Assembly (NCBI GenBank): GCA_035326705.1
Contig: DAOLES010000005.1
Location: 62,001-126,000, forward strand
From: Oligoflexia bacterium
GTDB taxonomy: Bacteria; Bdellovibrionota_G; JALEGL01
Length of the DNA stretch: 64,000 bases
Direction of reading: 5' to 3'
The translations under genes and the position numbers were made by a program. Shown here one piece after another: positions 35,940 through 44,651 of this stretch (position 1 is the first letter of the stretch; every line of letters begins with the position of its first letter). Under the pieces are notes generated by a model, which did not search any database, was not told the origin of the DNA, and saw nothing but the letters and a program-made list of their open reading frames with translations.

Positions 35940-36959
35940 TTAAATAATAAAACATTCTGAAATTCTTTCCGCCATCCTAGGAGGCACTGCATTTCCAACT
36001 TGCCTAGCACACGATGTAATACTTCCAGAAAAAATAAAATTATCAGGAAAAGTTTGTAGCCTCGCAGCTTCGCGGACACTAATAGCCCTGTTTTGTTCTG
36101 GATGTCCAAATCGTCCATTAGAGTAGCTCGTACACTTAGTTGTTAAAGTAGCTGCTAATGCATCCCATTTCATTCTTCCATATACATCTGTATGACCAGA
36201 GTAATTTTTATGACAACCATTTTTTAAATGCTCTGGCCAATCTCTTCTATCTCCACCTTCTGGAGTTAATATAATTCTTTGAATATTTTCTTTTGATAAT
36301 TTAGAAGATACATGATTTGGTATTTGTTCATGTGTTTCTCCCGCTTCAATTGGAGGCAAATCTTGAATGAACTCGCGTGTAGTATATTGCCTATGTTTAT
36401 AATGATTCACTATTGTTTGAAGCGATCTGAGCCTATAAGGTTTTAAACACCCAATAAGAATAAATCTCTTTCTTTTTTGAGGAACACCTAACTCTGATGC
36501 ATAAATATTACCTATTTCAAATTTATATCCAAGTTCTTCTAACTGAAAAGTAAATTTTTTAAATATACCATTTGACCTACTTATATTCTGTATCCCTGGA
36601 ACGTTTTCAAGAAAAATATACTCCGGCTTCCAAAAAGAAATAAATCTCAGGAACTCCAGTAGAAGTGACTTTCTACTATCATTTTTTTGAGTATGTTTTT
36701 TTTGATTACTGAAAGGTTGGCAAGGCGCACAACCGCTAAAAAGCAGTGGCCCCGTTGACCTCTCAATAATAATTTTAAGCTCTTCTTCTTTAAAATTTCT
36801 AATATTTTCTTGAATAAATATAGCTTTGGGAAAATTATTTTTATATGTTTGAGCTGAATCTCTATCAAAATCAAGAGCACCAATTATTTTAAAGCCGACA
36901 TTTTCAAAGCCTAAACTTGTTCCCCCGCATCCACTAAAAAAATCAACTACGTTCAACAT
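35940..36959 (-). CDS. DNA (cytosine-5) methyltransferase
   Basis: This protein of 339 residues has the C5-MTase motifs in order: I (VVDFFSGCGGTSLGFE), IV with catalytic Cys in SGCAPCQPFSNQ (C80), VI (FLENVPGI), VIII (QKRKRFILIG), a target-recognition region (about 190-280), and IX-X (ARLQTFPDNFIFSG and RQVGNAVPP). It methylates a specific DNA sequence. I start at ATG 36959, which begins just before motif I; ATG 36989 would add ten residues. It precedes an OLD-like ATPase on the same strand, an unusual partner for a methylase. Confidence 0.88.
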   Translation of the reverse strand: MLNVVDFFSGCGGTSLGFENVGFKIIGALDFDRDSAQTYKNNFPKAIFIQENIRNFKEEELKIIIERSTGPLLFSGCAPCQPFSNQKKHTQKNDSRKSLLLEFLRFISFWKPEYIFLENVPGIQNISRSNGIFKKFTFQLEELGYKFEIGNIYASELGVPQKRKRFILIGCLKPYRLRSLQTIVNHYKHRQYTTREFIQDLPPIEAGETHEQIPNHVSSKLSKENIQRIILTPEGGDRRDWPEHLKNGCHKNYSGHTDVYGRMKWDALAATLTTKCTSYSNGRFGHPEQNRAISVREAARLQTFPDNFIFSGSITSCARQVGNAVPPRMAERISECFII

Positions 36960-37100
36960 ATATTTAATAAATAATAGCCCATACCACATTTTATGTAAAC
37001 GTTAGTTTTCCATCAACAGATCCTTTTTTGTTGCCGACCGCAAAGGGTGAAAAAATAAAAATTCTGGGGACAGTCGACTAAACTACTACTGCTGCTATAC

Positions 37101-37127
37101 TTGTTAGCGGGAGCTGGATTTGGCCGA
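37101..37127 (-). other. Degenerate tRNA-fMet 3'-end copy (old att remnant)
   Basis: The stretch matches 37470-37497 (itself identical to the 3' half of the tRNA-fMet gene) at about 24 of 28 positions, with one base deleted. It is in the same orientation and 369 bases further out. It probably marks an older integration at the same tRNA. Confidence 0.45.
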
Positions 37128-37143
37128 TGCCTTTGGCATCGGC
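37123..37143. repeat. Hairpin GCCGATGCC-TTT-GGCATCGGC
   Basis: Perfect 9-bp GC-rich stem with a TTT loop. It is one of several hairpins in the 36960-37678 gap, which has no gene. Others are TTTGGGC/GCCCAAA near 37317 and TTGCC/GGCAA at 37383-37396. Confidence 0.5.
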
Positions 37144-37469
37144 ATAAGTTACACTAGATCTTTGCTGCGCCTACGGCTTGCTCATCACAAGTGTAGCTTT
37201 AAACCAACGAAAGGCTTATTTTAATAACTAAAAACTTTTCTGAAATTTTGGTTTTGGTAGTTAGTAGTAGCTAAATTTGAACCCAGTCAAAACCGGGTGA
37301 ATGGTTTGGGCTTGGCCCAAACCCAGCCCGCACATGCACATTCATCCAGTTGGAAGCCCATGCATAAAGACCTTCGGCCATGTTGCCGTTAGGCAATATA
37401 AAAAAACAGAGAGCCCGAAGGGCGAATAACCGTAATTTGCATGATTGATTTTATGGAAAATGATCGGAA

Positions 37470-37515
37470 TTGGTAGCGGGAGCCGGATTTGAACCGACGA
37501 CCTTCGGGTTATGAG
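37470..37515 (-). other. att site, distal (displaced tRNA 3' end)
   Basis: These 46 bases are identical to 46770-46815 and equal the tRNA-fMet 3' half, cut after the anticodon (ATGAG on the plus strand). Sequence beyond 37515 no longer matches tRNA. This is the old chromosomal 3' end pushed away by the insertion. Confidence 0.9.
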
Positions 37516-37610
37516 TACGTTTCTCTAATCTTGCCATACTCTATGTACTTGAATAGATTATACTTTTCATCTTGTCAAGCTGACCATTCTTGTATAATTT
37601 GACTCATGAG

Positions 37611-37628
37611 TGACGCGATAATGACGCA
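37611..37628 (+). promoter_or_regulatory. Putative integrase arm-type site, left end
   Basis: TGACGCGATAATGACGCA, a direct duplication of TGACGC, lies 96 bases inside the left att. It matches the right-end copy at 46684 in 16 of 18 bases and in the same orientation. The paired placement suggests integrase or excisionase arm binding. Confidence 0.5.
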
Positions 37629-37687
37629 AAAAATGAACTGAAAAACATGAAAAGTAAACCCAATTAATAAGACATAAGTTGATAGAG

Positions 37688-40444
37688 ATGAGTATTTTAA
37701 GCTGGAACCAAATCAGAGCCAACGCTGCACAATTTTCAGATTCTTGGAAAGACGCGCACTATGAAAAAGGTGACACACAAACCTTTTATAATGAGTTTTT
37801 TGAGGTGTTCGGGCACCGCCGACGCAATGTTGCCTTATATGAAAAAAAAGTTGATATGGTGGGACGCTCTCATGGTTTCATTGATCTTTTTTGGCCAGGC
37901 ATGCTGATTGTTGAGCAAAAATCCGCGGGTCGTAATTTAGACTCCGCTAGCACTCAAGTGGATGACTATATTCTTGCATTAAGTGAACGTGAAAGACCTC
38001 GATACCGCCTTATCAGTGATTTCCAAAACTTTGTTTTTACTGACCTAGCGACGCGACAAATTTACACTTTCAAATTGGATGAACTTAAAAATAACATTAA
38101 ACTTTTTGATTTTATTGCAGGTAGAAGGCAGCAAATTTACAAAGATCAAGATCCAGTAAACATTGATGCCTCTGATAAAATGAGCTCTCTACATAAAGTT
38201 TTAGAGGACTCTGGTTATGGTGGCACCGACCTTGAGCGATTGCTTGTTCGCATCATGTTTTGTTTATTTGCAGACGACACTGGCATATTTGAGCAAGACT
38301 CGTTGCTAAACTATATTCGTGACCGTACCCATACTGATGGCAGTGATCTTGGCAGCAAACTAATTGAACTATTTCAAGTTTTGGATACTCCAAAAGAAAA
38401 GCGTCAAAAAATGCTAGATGAAGACTTAGCTAGCTTTCCATACGTAAACGGAAAACTATTTAATGGCTCTATCCGTACACCTTCATTTAACAACTCCATG
38501 CGAGATGTTCTATTAGACTGCTGTTACTTTAACTGGACAGAGGTTTCACCGGCATTATTTGGATCTTTATTTCAAACTGTCATCCTACCTGAAAAACAAC
38601 GCCAAAGCGGCGCACATTATACAAGCGAGAAAAACATACTAAAAACCATTCAACCTTTATTTATGGAAGAACTGCAAGAGGAATTTAGTAGGTTAAAAAA
38701 CCTAGGAGGGACACAACGTAGAAGTAAAATAGAACAATTTCACATCTCTTTAAGTAAATTGACGTTTTTAGACCCTGCGTGCGGATGTGGGAATTTTTTG
38801 ATCTTAGCTTATCGCGAGTTACGTTTATTAGAGCTAGACATATTAGACGAGCTATATCCGAGAGACAATAATGGCGATAGGCAAAATTTTTTAGATGTAG
38901 ATCATTTATCTTTAATTAATGTAGATCAGTTTTATGGCATCGAAATAAGTGAATTTCCTGTTTATATTGCCCAAACTGCGATGTGGTTAATTGATCACCA
39001 AATGAATATGAAACTAGGTGACATGTTTGGGCAAGCCTTTGCCCGTTTACCACTGCAAAAAACTGCAAACATTTATCACGGCAATGCCCTCACAGTAGAT
39101 TGGAATGAAGTAATTCCGGCATCAAAATGCTCTTACATTTTTGGTAATCCACCGTTTATTGGAAAAGCATATCGCAATAATGAACAACAAAGTGAGATGA
39201 AAAAAATTTTCAAAAGCACAAAAGGAACATTAGATTTAGATTACGTAGTATGTTGGTTTTATATTGCAGCACATTATATTCAAAAAAAAAGTTGTCAAGT
39301 TGCTTTTGTTTCTACAAATTCAATTTGTCAAGGTGAGCAAGTACCAATCTTTTGGGCTTTAATGATGGAAGAACTCAATATACACATTAATTTTGCTCAT
39401 CGAACCTTTAAATGGATAATTGATGCTCAAAAAGCAAAAGGTATGAATGTTGCTTCTGTTTATGTAGTTATTGTTGGATTTTCAACTATAAATAAAAGTA
39501 GAAAGAAAATTTTTGATTATGAAACAATTTCTTCTGACCCCCACGAACTAAATGTAAAGAAAATTAACCCCTATTTATTAAATGCTGATACCTTTTTTAT
39601 AAAAAACAGAAAAAACCATTTCCAAAAAAATTGCGTACCGCAGTTATCATTTGGGAGTATGCCTAATGATGGAGGTTTTTTAATTTTAAACGATAATGAA
39701 GCGCGTAGTTTTATACAAAAAGAACCTAAATCTAAAAACTTCATTAAACCTTTTCTTGGTTCTAGAGAGTTTATTAATAATCTTCCCAGGTATTGTTTAT
39801 GGTTAAAAAACTGTAGCCCATCAAACCTTAAGTCAATGCCTATAGTAATTGAGAGAGTTGAGGCAGTACGTAAACAAAGATTAAAAAGCACTCGACCACC
39901 AACAAATAAATTAGCTCAATTCCCATGGTTATTTGGCGAGATAAGACAGCCAAATCAACGTTACATCGCTATTCCAGAAGTCTCATCTCAAAGCAGGGAC
40001 TATATTCCAATTGGTTTTTTGGATAAAGACACTATAGCAAGTAATAAACTTTATACTATCTCTAACGGCAACTTATATCATTTCGGGATAGTCACATCTA
40101 AAATGCATATGATTTGGATGAAAACTGTTGGCGGCCGATTAAAAAACGATTATCAGTATTCTAATGGTATTGTGTACAATAATTTTTCTTGGCCAGAAGC
40201 GACCGACATGCAAAAAGAGGCCATTGCTAAAAAAGCTCAAGCTATCTTAGATGCTAGAAGCAATCACAAAGAGTCATCACTGGCTGATTTATATAATCCA
40301 AATCTCATGCCTGTTGACTTGAGAAAAGCTCACAATGCCTTAGATAAAGAAGTGGACAAAACTTATCGCAAAGAACCATTTAACAGTGAACTTGAGCGCA
40401 TACAGTTTCTATTTGAGCGTTATCAAAAACTGACTCAACTTTAA
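37688..40444 (+). CDS. MmeI-like type IIL restriction-modification enzyme (fused nuclease and methyltransferase)
   Basis: This single polypeptide of 918 residues contains both activities. The N-terminal nuclease domain has FIDLFWPGMLIVEQKS with D66, E76 and K78, a D-X9-EXK arrangement as in MmeI. A helical linker leads to a gamma-class adenine methyltransferase with motif I LDPACGCGNF (361-370) and motif IV NPPF (487-490). A target-recognition domain (about 600-830) and a C-terminal helix bundle follow. The length equals MmeI (about 919). I start at ATG 37688, since TTG 37679 only adds three residues. Such enzymes cleave at a fixed distance from their site and modify one strand. Confidence 0.86.
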   Translation: MSILSWNQIRANAAQFSDSWKDAHYEKGDTQTFYNEFFEVFGHRRRNVALYEKKVDMVGRSHGFIDLFWPGMLIVEQKSAGRNLDSASTQVDDYILALSERERPRYRLISDFQNFVFTDLATRQIYTFKLDELKNNIKLFDFIAGRRQQIYKDQDPVNIDASDKMSSLHKVLEDSGYGGTDLERLLVRIMFCLFADDTGIFEQDSLLNYIRDRTHTDGSDLGSKLIELFQVLDTPKEKRQKMLDEDLASFPYVNGKLFNGSIRTPSFNNSMRDVLLDCCYFNWTEVSPALFGSLFQTVILPEKQRQSGAHYTSEKNILKTIQPLFMEELQEEFSRLKNLGGTQRRSKIEQFHISLSKLTFLDPACGCGNFLILAYRELRLLELDILDELYPRDNNGDRQNFLDVDHLSLINVDQFYGIEISEFPVYIAQTAMWLIDHQMNMKLGDMFGQAFARLPLQKTANIYHGNALTVDWNEVIPASKCSYIFGNPPFIGKAYRNNEQQSEMKKIFKSTKGTLDLDYVVCWFYIAAHYIQKKSCQVAFVSTNSICQGEQVPIFWALMMEELNIHINFAHRTFKWIIDAQKAKGMNVASVYVVIVGFSTINKSRKKIFDYETISSDPHELNVKKINPYLLNADTFFIKNRKNHFQKNCVPQLSFGSMPNDGGFLILNDNEARSFIQKEPKSKNFIKPFLGSREFINNLPRYCLWLKNCSPSNLKSMPIVIERVEAVRKQRLKSTRPPTNKLAQFPWLFGEIRQPNQRYIAIPEVSSQSRDYIPIGFLDKDTIASNKLYTISNGNLYHFGIVTSKMHMIWMKTVGGRLKNDYQYSNGIVYNNFSWPEATDMQKEAIAKKAQAILDARSNHKESSLADLYNPNLMPVDLRKAHNALDKEVDKTYRKEPFNSELERIQFLFERYQKLTQL

Positions 40445-40625
40445 CTATTGAATAACTTAAAGCACATTGTATATTTATAGCCCTACCCTGAAAATAAACT
40501 CTAAGAAATTATATAGAGCGTACTTATTGTGAAATAGATAATAACTTGATTTTTCAATCACCAAAGAAAAGACACTCTGCATTATAACGCTTGATTAACC
40601 TTATTGTGTTTGATAACAGACTATA

Positions 40626-41435
40626 ATGTCATTAAGTAATGAAAGCACAATAATTCGTAAACTCACCGTTGATTACCATATAGTTTCTAAATACCACGCT
40701 TCTTGCCACGGAATTATTGGACCATTAAATACCCATCAAATTAAACTCATTTCAGAAGCGAGAAAAACACTAACTGATAGGAAAAAGATTATATTCAACG
40801 ATGATAGTATAAGATCGACGTGCTTTGAAGGTTACAGTGAGCAAAAGTATCTGTTTTTACTTTGCCCTGGTGTACAGACTTTTGTTGATCGAACAGACCT
40901 TAACAGTTATTCAATTTTTAAACTTATAATTCAGTTTTGCTCTACAAAAGCAGATTTAAACTTCCGATCTAGAGTAAAACCAAAAACTTTAGACCATTTG
41001 GATCGATTTGAAGCCGATCTCAAAGAGTTAGAAGAGTATCATTATAACATTAAAAATAAGATGGAGGTGATTAATCAACTAAAAAACACTCTTCATGGCA
41101 TTAATAATAATTTAAAAACTCGTGGAAGAGGTCCAAATTGGGGAGAGGAAAAGTGGCTATTTCAAGAACTATCTGCGATACCTCTCCTATATAAAAATAA
41201 TAAATCTAAACTAAAAACTAAAGAAATTGCTTTGATAATGGTTGCATATGGTCTTTGGCTTCCTTCAAGTGAAAACTACTCTTTAAAAGACATTATAGAA
41301 AGCCAAAAAGACAACATTTATAATGCAACCAAAAGAAGATCAAAAGCAATAGCTTCAGTAGTCAATGAATCTATCCATCCATACATTTGGGAAGCACATA
41401 AAATTTATCGTACTCAAATAACTAAAAACTCTTAG
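40626..41435 (+). CDS. Hypothetical island protein
   Basis: This 269-residue protein has no signal peptide. A central coiled coil (about 120-165) separates an N-terminal mixed region (LISEARKTLTDRKKIIFND) from a helical, basic C-terminal region (about 190-269) that could bind DNA. No family recognised. It lies 182 bases after the RM enzyme on the same strand and 46 bases before the excisionase-like gene, so it may be an early island gene. Confidence 0.55.
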   Translation: MSLSNESTIIRKLTVDYHIVSKYHASCHGIIGPLNTHQIKLISEARKTLTDRKKIIFNDDSIRSTCFEGYSEQKYLFLLCPGVQTFVDRTDLNSYSIFKLIIQFCSTKADLNFRSRVKPKTLDHLDRFEADLKELEEYHYNIKNKMEVINQLKNTLHGINNNLKTRGRGPNWGEEKWLFQELSAIPLLYKNNKSKLKTKEIALIMVAYGLWLPSSENYSLKDIIESQKDNIYNATKRRSKAIASVVNESIHPYIWEAHKIYRTQITKNS

Positions 41436-41480
41436 TTCAAGTCCATTTTAATCGCACTATAAGATTGATAACACATAATC

Positions 41481-41699
41481 ATGATTGAAAATTCAGATTA
41501 TGATCATCAAGATAACCAACAAGTTAACTACTTTGATTACGAAAAACTTAGTCAATTTTTGAGTGTCAAAAAATCAACATTATATGCATGGGTTTCACGT
41601 AATGAAATTCCATTCATACGTATAAGCAGTAGATGCGTTAGGTTTGATTTTAATCAAATTAAAGCATGGCTAAAAAACAAACAAAAGTCCTGTAACTAA
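41481..41699 (+). CDS. Excisionase/AlpA-like helix-turn-helix protein
   Basis: This 72-residue protein has the HTH_17 (MerR-like winged helix) pattern YFDYEKLSQFLSVKKSTLYAWVSRNEIPFIRISSRCVRFDFNQIKAWL, typical of recombination directionality factors and AlpA regulators. In an integrated island with a tyrosine integrase it is the likely excisionase or a control gene. It is remote from the integrase gene (about 4 kb), so direct pairing is inferred. Confidence 0.78.
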   Translation: MIENSDYDHQDNQQVNYFDYEKLSQFLSVKKSTLYAWVSRNEIPFIRISSRCVRFDFNQIKAWLKNKQKSCN

Positions 41700-41742
41700 A
41701 TTTTCAATTCTGTAAACCTACTTATTTTATCCTTGGGAAAGG

Positions 41743-42073
41743 TATAATGAGTAGGTTTACGGTTCACTTGCCACAAAAGTGACGCTACTTTCCAAGTCAT
41801 AGCGATAAATGGCTGGACTGATATAATTAACTGCGACTAGGTTAAAGATTTATCAGTAATTTGGGTTTTCTGCCTGACTTGTGGTGACGGATAAAACTGT
41901 ATCAATCCCCTATCTACTAAACAAGTTGTTTTTGACCCAAATACCCAAAATAGTGTTTCTATGAAGATAATTAGGTAAAAATCTAGGATTAATAGTCCGA
42001 GGTGTGCTTTTACAGTTTACTTCAACTTAATCGGCAGTTTAGAACGTGGGGTTAGCCGTCCACAGGACTTTTT
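41743..42073 (+). ncRNA. Candidate structured RNA in the island's largest gap
   Basis: This 550-base region between 41699 and 42253 has no convincing coding frame. It begins with a hairpin (GTAAACCTACT with AGTAGGTTTAC, 41712-41760) containing a consensus -10 TATAAT at 41743. Long-range pairing CCACAA...ACTTGTGG (41771 with 41877) and TTTGGGT with ACCCAAA can be drawn. A short GTCC-ACA-GGAC stem followed by TTTTT (42058-42073) could terminate it. I do not recognise an RNA family. The boundaries are guesses. Confidence 0.25.
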
Positions 42074-42252
42074 ACTTAATGTTGTTGTAAACACACAGCA
42101 TTGCTCAATGATGTCTTTTTATTCGAGCATTTGTTTGTTAGTTTTTTACGCTTTTTTTAGGTTTTGTAACAACTACTGTTAAAAATTTTTAAATAATTAG
42201 CCGTAAAGAAAAGGGGGGAGTTGTATCTAAAATTAAATATATAGAGGAAAAA

Positions 42253-42678
42253 ATGAGAAAAAAATACCCTAATAAAATAAAGTATCATGCCATGCAATTG
42301 TGGGCAGATGGCTTTACCTATTCACAAATAACTAAAATTGTTGGTATTTCCAGTTGGAGAACTGTTGAAAACTGGAAAAAAGCAAAAACCCCATGTTGTT
42401 GGGACAAGTATACCGAAGAAGTACGTAAAAAGCGCGTTGATGAAATTAAAAATGAATCCTTTGATTGTTATAAAAAAACAATAACAAAGCAGCACAAAGT
42501 ACTTAATAAACTACTCAATCAATCCTACGATGAGCTACTTCAGCGATTAGAGAACGATGAAATTAATACTGATGATGTAATCAAGCTATTCATTTGGTCT
42601 ATAAAAGCTCAGAGAAGCCTTTATTTAGACCCTCAGGAAGCTCTTGAATTATTTAAAAAAGAAATCAAAGTATTATAA
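42253..42678 (+). CDS. HTH protein (terminase-small-subunit/transposase-like), unknown
   Basis: This 141-residue protein has an N-terminal helix-turn-helix (LWADGFTYSQITKIVGISSWRTVENWKK, about 16-43) of the type seen in phage terminase small subunits and transposase N domains. A long charged helical C-terminal region follows. GAGG lies five bases before the ATG. It may be the last remnant of a packaging or regulatory gene of the element. No large terminase is present, so it is more likely a regulator here. Confidence 0.6.
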   Translation: MRKKYPNKIKYHAMQLWADGFTYSQITKIVGISSWRTVENWKKAKTPCCWDKYTEEVRKKRVDEIKNESFDCYKKTITKQHKVLNKLLNQSYDELLQRLENDEINTDDVIKLFIWSIKAQRSLYLDPQEALELFKKEIKVL

Positions 42679-43635
42679 TCAGCTGTTTTTTTTTGGTGTT
42701 TGAAACTGCTCTAATAGTGCCAAAGTGTAGTCAATAAAACCACAAATATGAAGCGCTTGCCTATCAGAAACTTGCAACAAATTATGATGGCTATCATTTC
42801 TAATCATAGCAAACAAACCAGATAGCAAATCACGAATACCCTCGTTTTGCTCGTCTTTTTTTATTGGTATTAATTTTGGTTTTTGGTTTGAAAAAACATT
42901 GTTTATTAGCTTTATACCGCTTAGATTAGAATTGCTTGGAAGCTTAGCCTTCTCCTTAATTCTATTTTCTAAAACGGTAGCGGATTCTCTTATTACAGTA
43001 TCAAATAGATCTTCTCCATGAGTGTTTTTTTCTTCGATTCTGAGTTTAAAGATCCCCTCGCATCTTTTCTTTAACTCCTGATCGGTAATCTCCATCAGTC
43101 CCATGTATGGGGCAAAAGTTTGGTTTAAATCTTCAGTTATATTTTGCTTTTCAAGCGTAAATTTTTTCTGTGCTACGTCACTTGCTTTTGTTAAATCAAT
43201 CAAATAGCTGGGAACTTTAAGACTATTTAAAAGCCCACTTTCTGCTAAATCACGTTTTGTTTGAATAACTTGATCAATCTTTTCTACAGTTGCTTTTAAT
43301 AATTCAGGATTAGCTTGAATAAGCTCAATTTTTTTCCTTTCTAACTCTCTTATTTGTGCATAAGCACCTGCTTTTATAATTCTCAATGACCAAAAGCTAA
43401 TACCACGTGCAAAATCATCTTCATCTTGTTTTTTTTTATAATACTCAATTATTCTTTCAACATGTTCATGTAACTCTGATTTATTTTCTATTTCAAAAGA
43501 CTTTAATACCTCTTGATCATTATCCAGTCTTTGTTTAATTAACTCCAGGCCCGGCAGAAATAAATCGATAATACTTTTTCTTAAAATAACGTGTGGAACT
43601 GTTTCATCATCATGAGGTTGTTTTTTATCTTTCAT
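42679..43635 (-). CDS. TIGR02391/Ymh-like protein with HEPN-type RX4H motif
   Basis: This 318-residue protein has a helical N-terminal half. Its C-terminal domain (about 205-318) reads DLFDTVIRESATVLENRIKEK, then LSGIKLINNVFS, then GIRDLLSGLFAMIRNDSHHNLL. This matches the Ymh/TIGR02391 family arrangement, where RNxxxH near the end corresponds to the HEPN RX4-6H RNase motif (RNDSHH). Such proteins are common in defence islands. It is convergent with the HTH gene by one base and in line with the lipoprotein gene upstream. RNase activity is inferred. Confidence 0.55.
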   Translation of the reverse strand: MKDKKQPHDDETVPHVILRKSIIDLFLPGLELIKQRLDNDQEVLKSFEIENKSELHEHVERIIEYYKKKQDEDDFARGISFWSLRIIKAGAYAQIRELERKKIELIQANPELLKATVEKIDQVIQTKRDLAESGLLNSLKVPSYLIDLTKASDVAQKKFTLEKQNITEDLNQTFAPYMGLMEITDQELKKRCEGIFKLRIEEKNTHGEDLFDTVIRESATVLENRIKEKAKLPSNSNLSGIKLINNVFSNQKPKLIPIKKDEQNEGIRDLLSGLFAMIRNDSHHNLLQVSDRQALHICGFIDYTLALLEQFQTPKKNS

Positions 43636-43655
43636 GCTATTTAAAGTACTATGAA

Positions 43656-44318
43656 TTAAAAACTTTTACCAAGATACTTAATTTTATTGTCTGCTCCAAG
43701 CTTATTTGCCTCATTTAAAGCTTTGTTTTTATCATTTTCATTTGGTGAAATAAACCAGCACCATCCCCCATAGACTATTCCAGTTATATAGCATGCAATT
43801 TTATCGCTTTTTGCAATCGGTGTTGTAAACTCAATGATTTCTGTCAAATCTTGTGAGTAGTAAATAGCATAGGCTTTATTTTCTGACGATTTAAAAGCTA
43901 TTCTATACTTTACTAACTCTTTAGGGTTAACAAGCTTAGAAGTAATCAACTCATCATCTGAGTAAAAAGAAACCTCTGCTACTGTGTTCGGTGCTATGGG
44001 TTGATCTGGAGACTGCATTGCAGAATGAATTTTTTTAGTTGTACCTGATACCAATCTATAAGATTGCCCTTCAAACTCTGCTACTGAGTCACTAAATGAA
44101 ACATAAACTACATCACTTGATCTATTTTTAATCCAAAAATGATTTAGCCTTGTTATATCTTGTGAGATTTCAATTGACTCAGGGATTATATTTTTTGGTC
44201 TAATGTCATTTTCTGGCCTATGGATTACTCCTTTCCATCTGTAAGTGCTACAACTTGTTGTAGTTAAAACTAATAAAACTATAACTAACTGGTTTTTTAA
44301 AATTTGTAATTTTTGCAT
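43656..44318 (-). CDS. Island-encoded lipoprotein
   Basis: This 220-residue protein has a signal peptide ending in the lipobox TTSC (Cys about 23). The mature part is a beta-rich domain (VYVSFSDSVAEFEGQSYRLV and EVSFYSDDELITSKLV), with a hydrophobic segment near the end (about 176-190) and a Lys-rich tail. AGGAG lies seven bases before the ATG. Lipoproteins in islands sometimes act in surface exclusion of phages; nothing in the sequence confirms that here. Confidence 0.6.
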   Translation of the reverse strand: MQKLQILKNQLVIVLLVLTTTSCSTYRWKGVIHRPENDIRPKNIIPESIEISQDITRLNHFWIKNRSSDVVYVSFSDSVAEFEGQSYRLVSGTTKKIHSAMQSPDQPIAPNTVAEVSFYSDDELITSKLVNPKELVKYRIAFKSSENKAYAIYYSQDLTEIIEFTTPIAKSDKIACYITGIVYGGWCWFISPNENDKNKALNEANKLGADNKIKYLGKSF

Positions 44319-44410
44319 AAAAGAGCTCCTAAACTAATAAACGACCCTTCTTTAATTATACCTTCTTATAGGAAGAGAATCAAAACATCTTATCCCTATT
44401 ATTGAAAATA

Positions 44411-44641
44411 ATGAAAAAGGCAGAATTTTTAAAAAAACTGGGAAAGCACATAGCAAAAATAAGAAAATCAAAAGGTTACAGTCAGGATAGGTTATACTTA
44501 GAAGCTGGGTTTTCACGAGGAACTGTCTCAAAAATTGAAAATGGACTAGTAAACCCTCAGATTTTTACATTGTATAAAATTGCAAAGACTATTAACGTTT
44601 CTGTTTCAACTTTGATAAGTTTCTCTGAAAAAGACTTATAG
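44411..44641 (+). CDS. XRE-family transcriptional regulator
   Basis: This protein of 76 residues is a compact HTH_3 domain: LGKHIAKIRKSKGYSQDRLYLEAGFSRGTVSKIENGLVNPQIFTLYKIAKTINVSVSTLI. It resembles lambda Cro/C-type controllers and restriction-system C proteins. It lies convergent with the TIR-like/2TM operon, with only ten bases between ends, and divergent from the lipoprotein gene. It may regulate the island or the restriction enzyme. ATG 44411 is chosen over TTG 44402. Confidence 0.82.
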   Translation: MKKAEFLKKLGKHIAKIRKSKGYSQDRLYLEAGFSRGTVSKIENGLVNPQIFTLYKIAKTINVSVSTLISFSEKDL

Positions 44642-44651
44642 TAGCTAATAA

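Noticed and set aside
37388..37394. GTTAGGC, resembling an integron attC core site
   Set aside because: No matching RYYYAAC partner at suitable spacing and no integron integrase, so chance is likelier.
39571..39891. 106-codon minus-strand frame inside the MmeI-like gene
   Set aside because: It has a non-protein-like composition and is fully inside a conserved gene.
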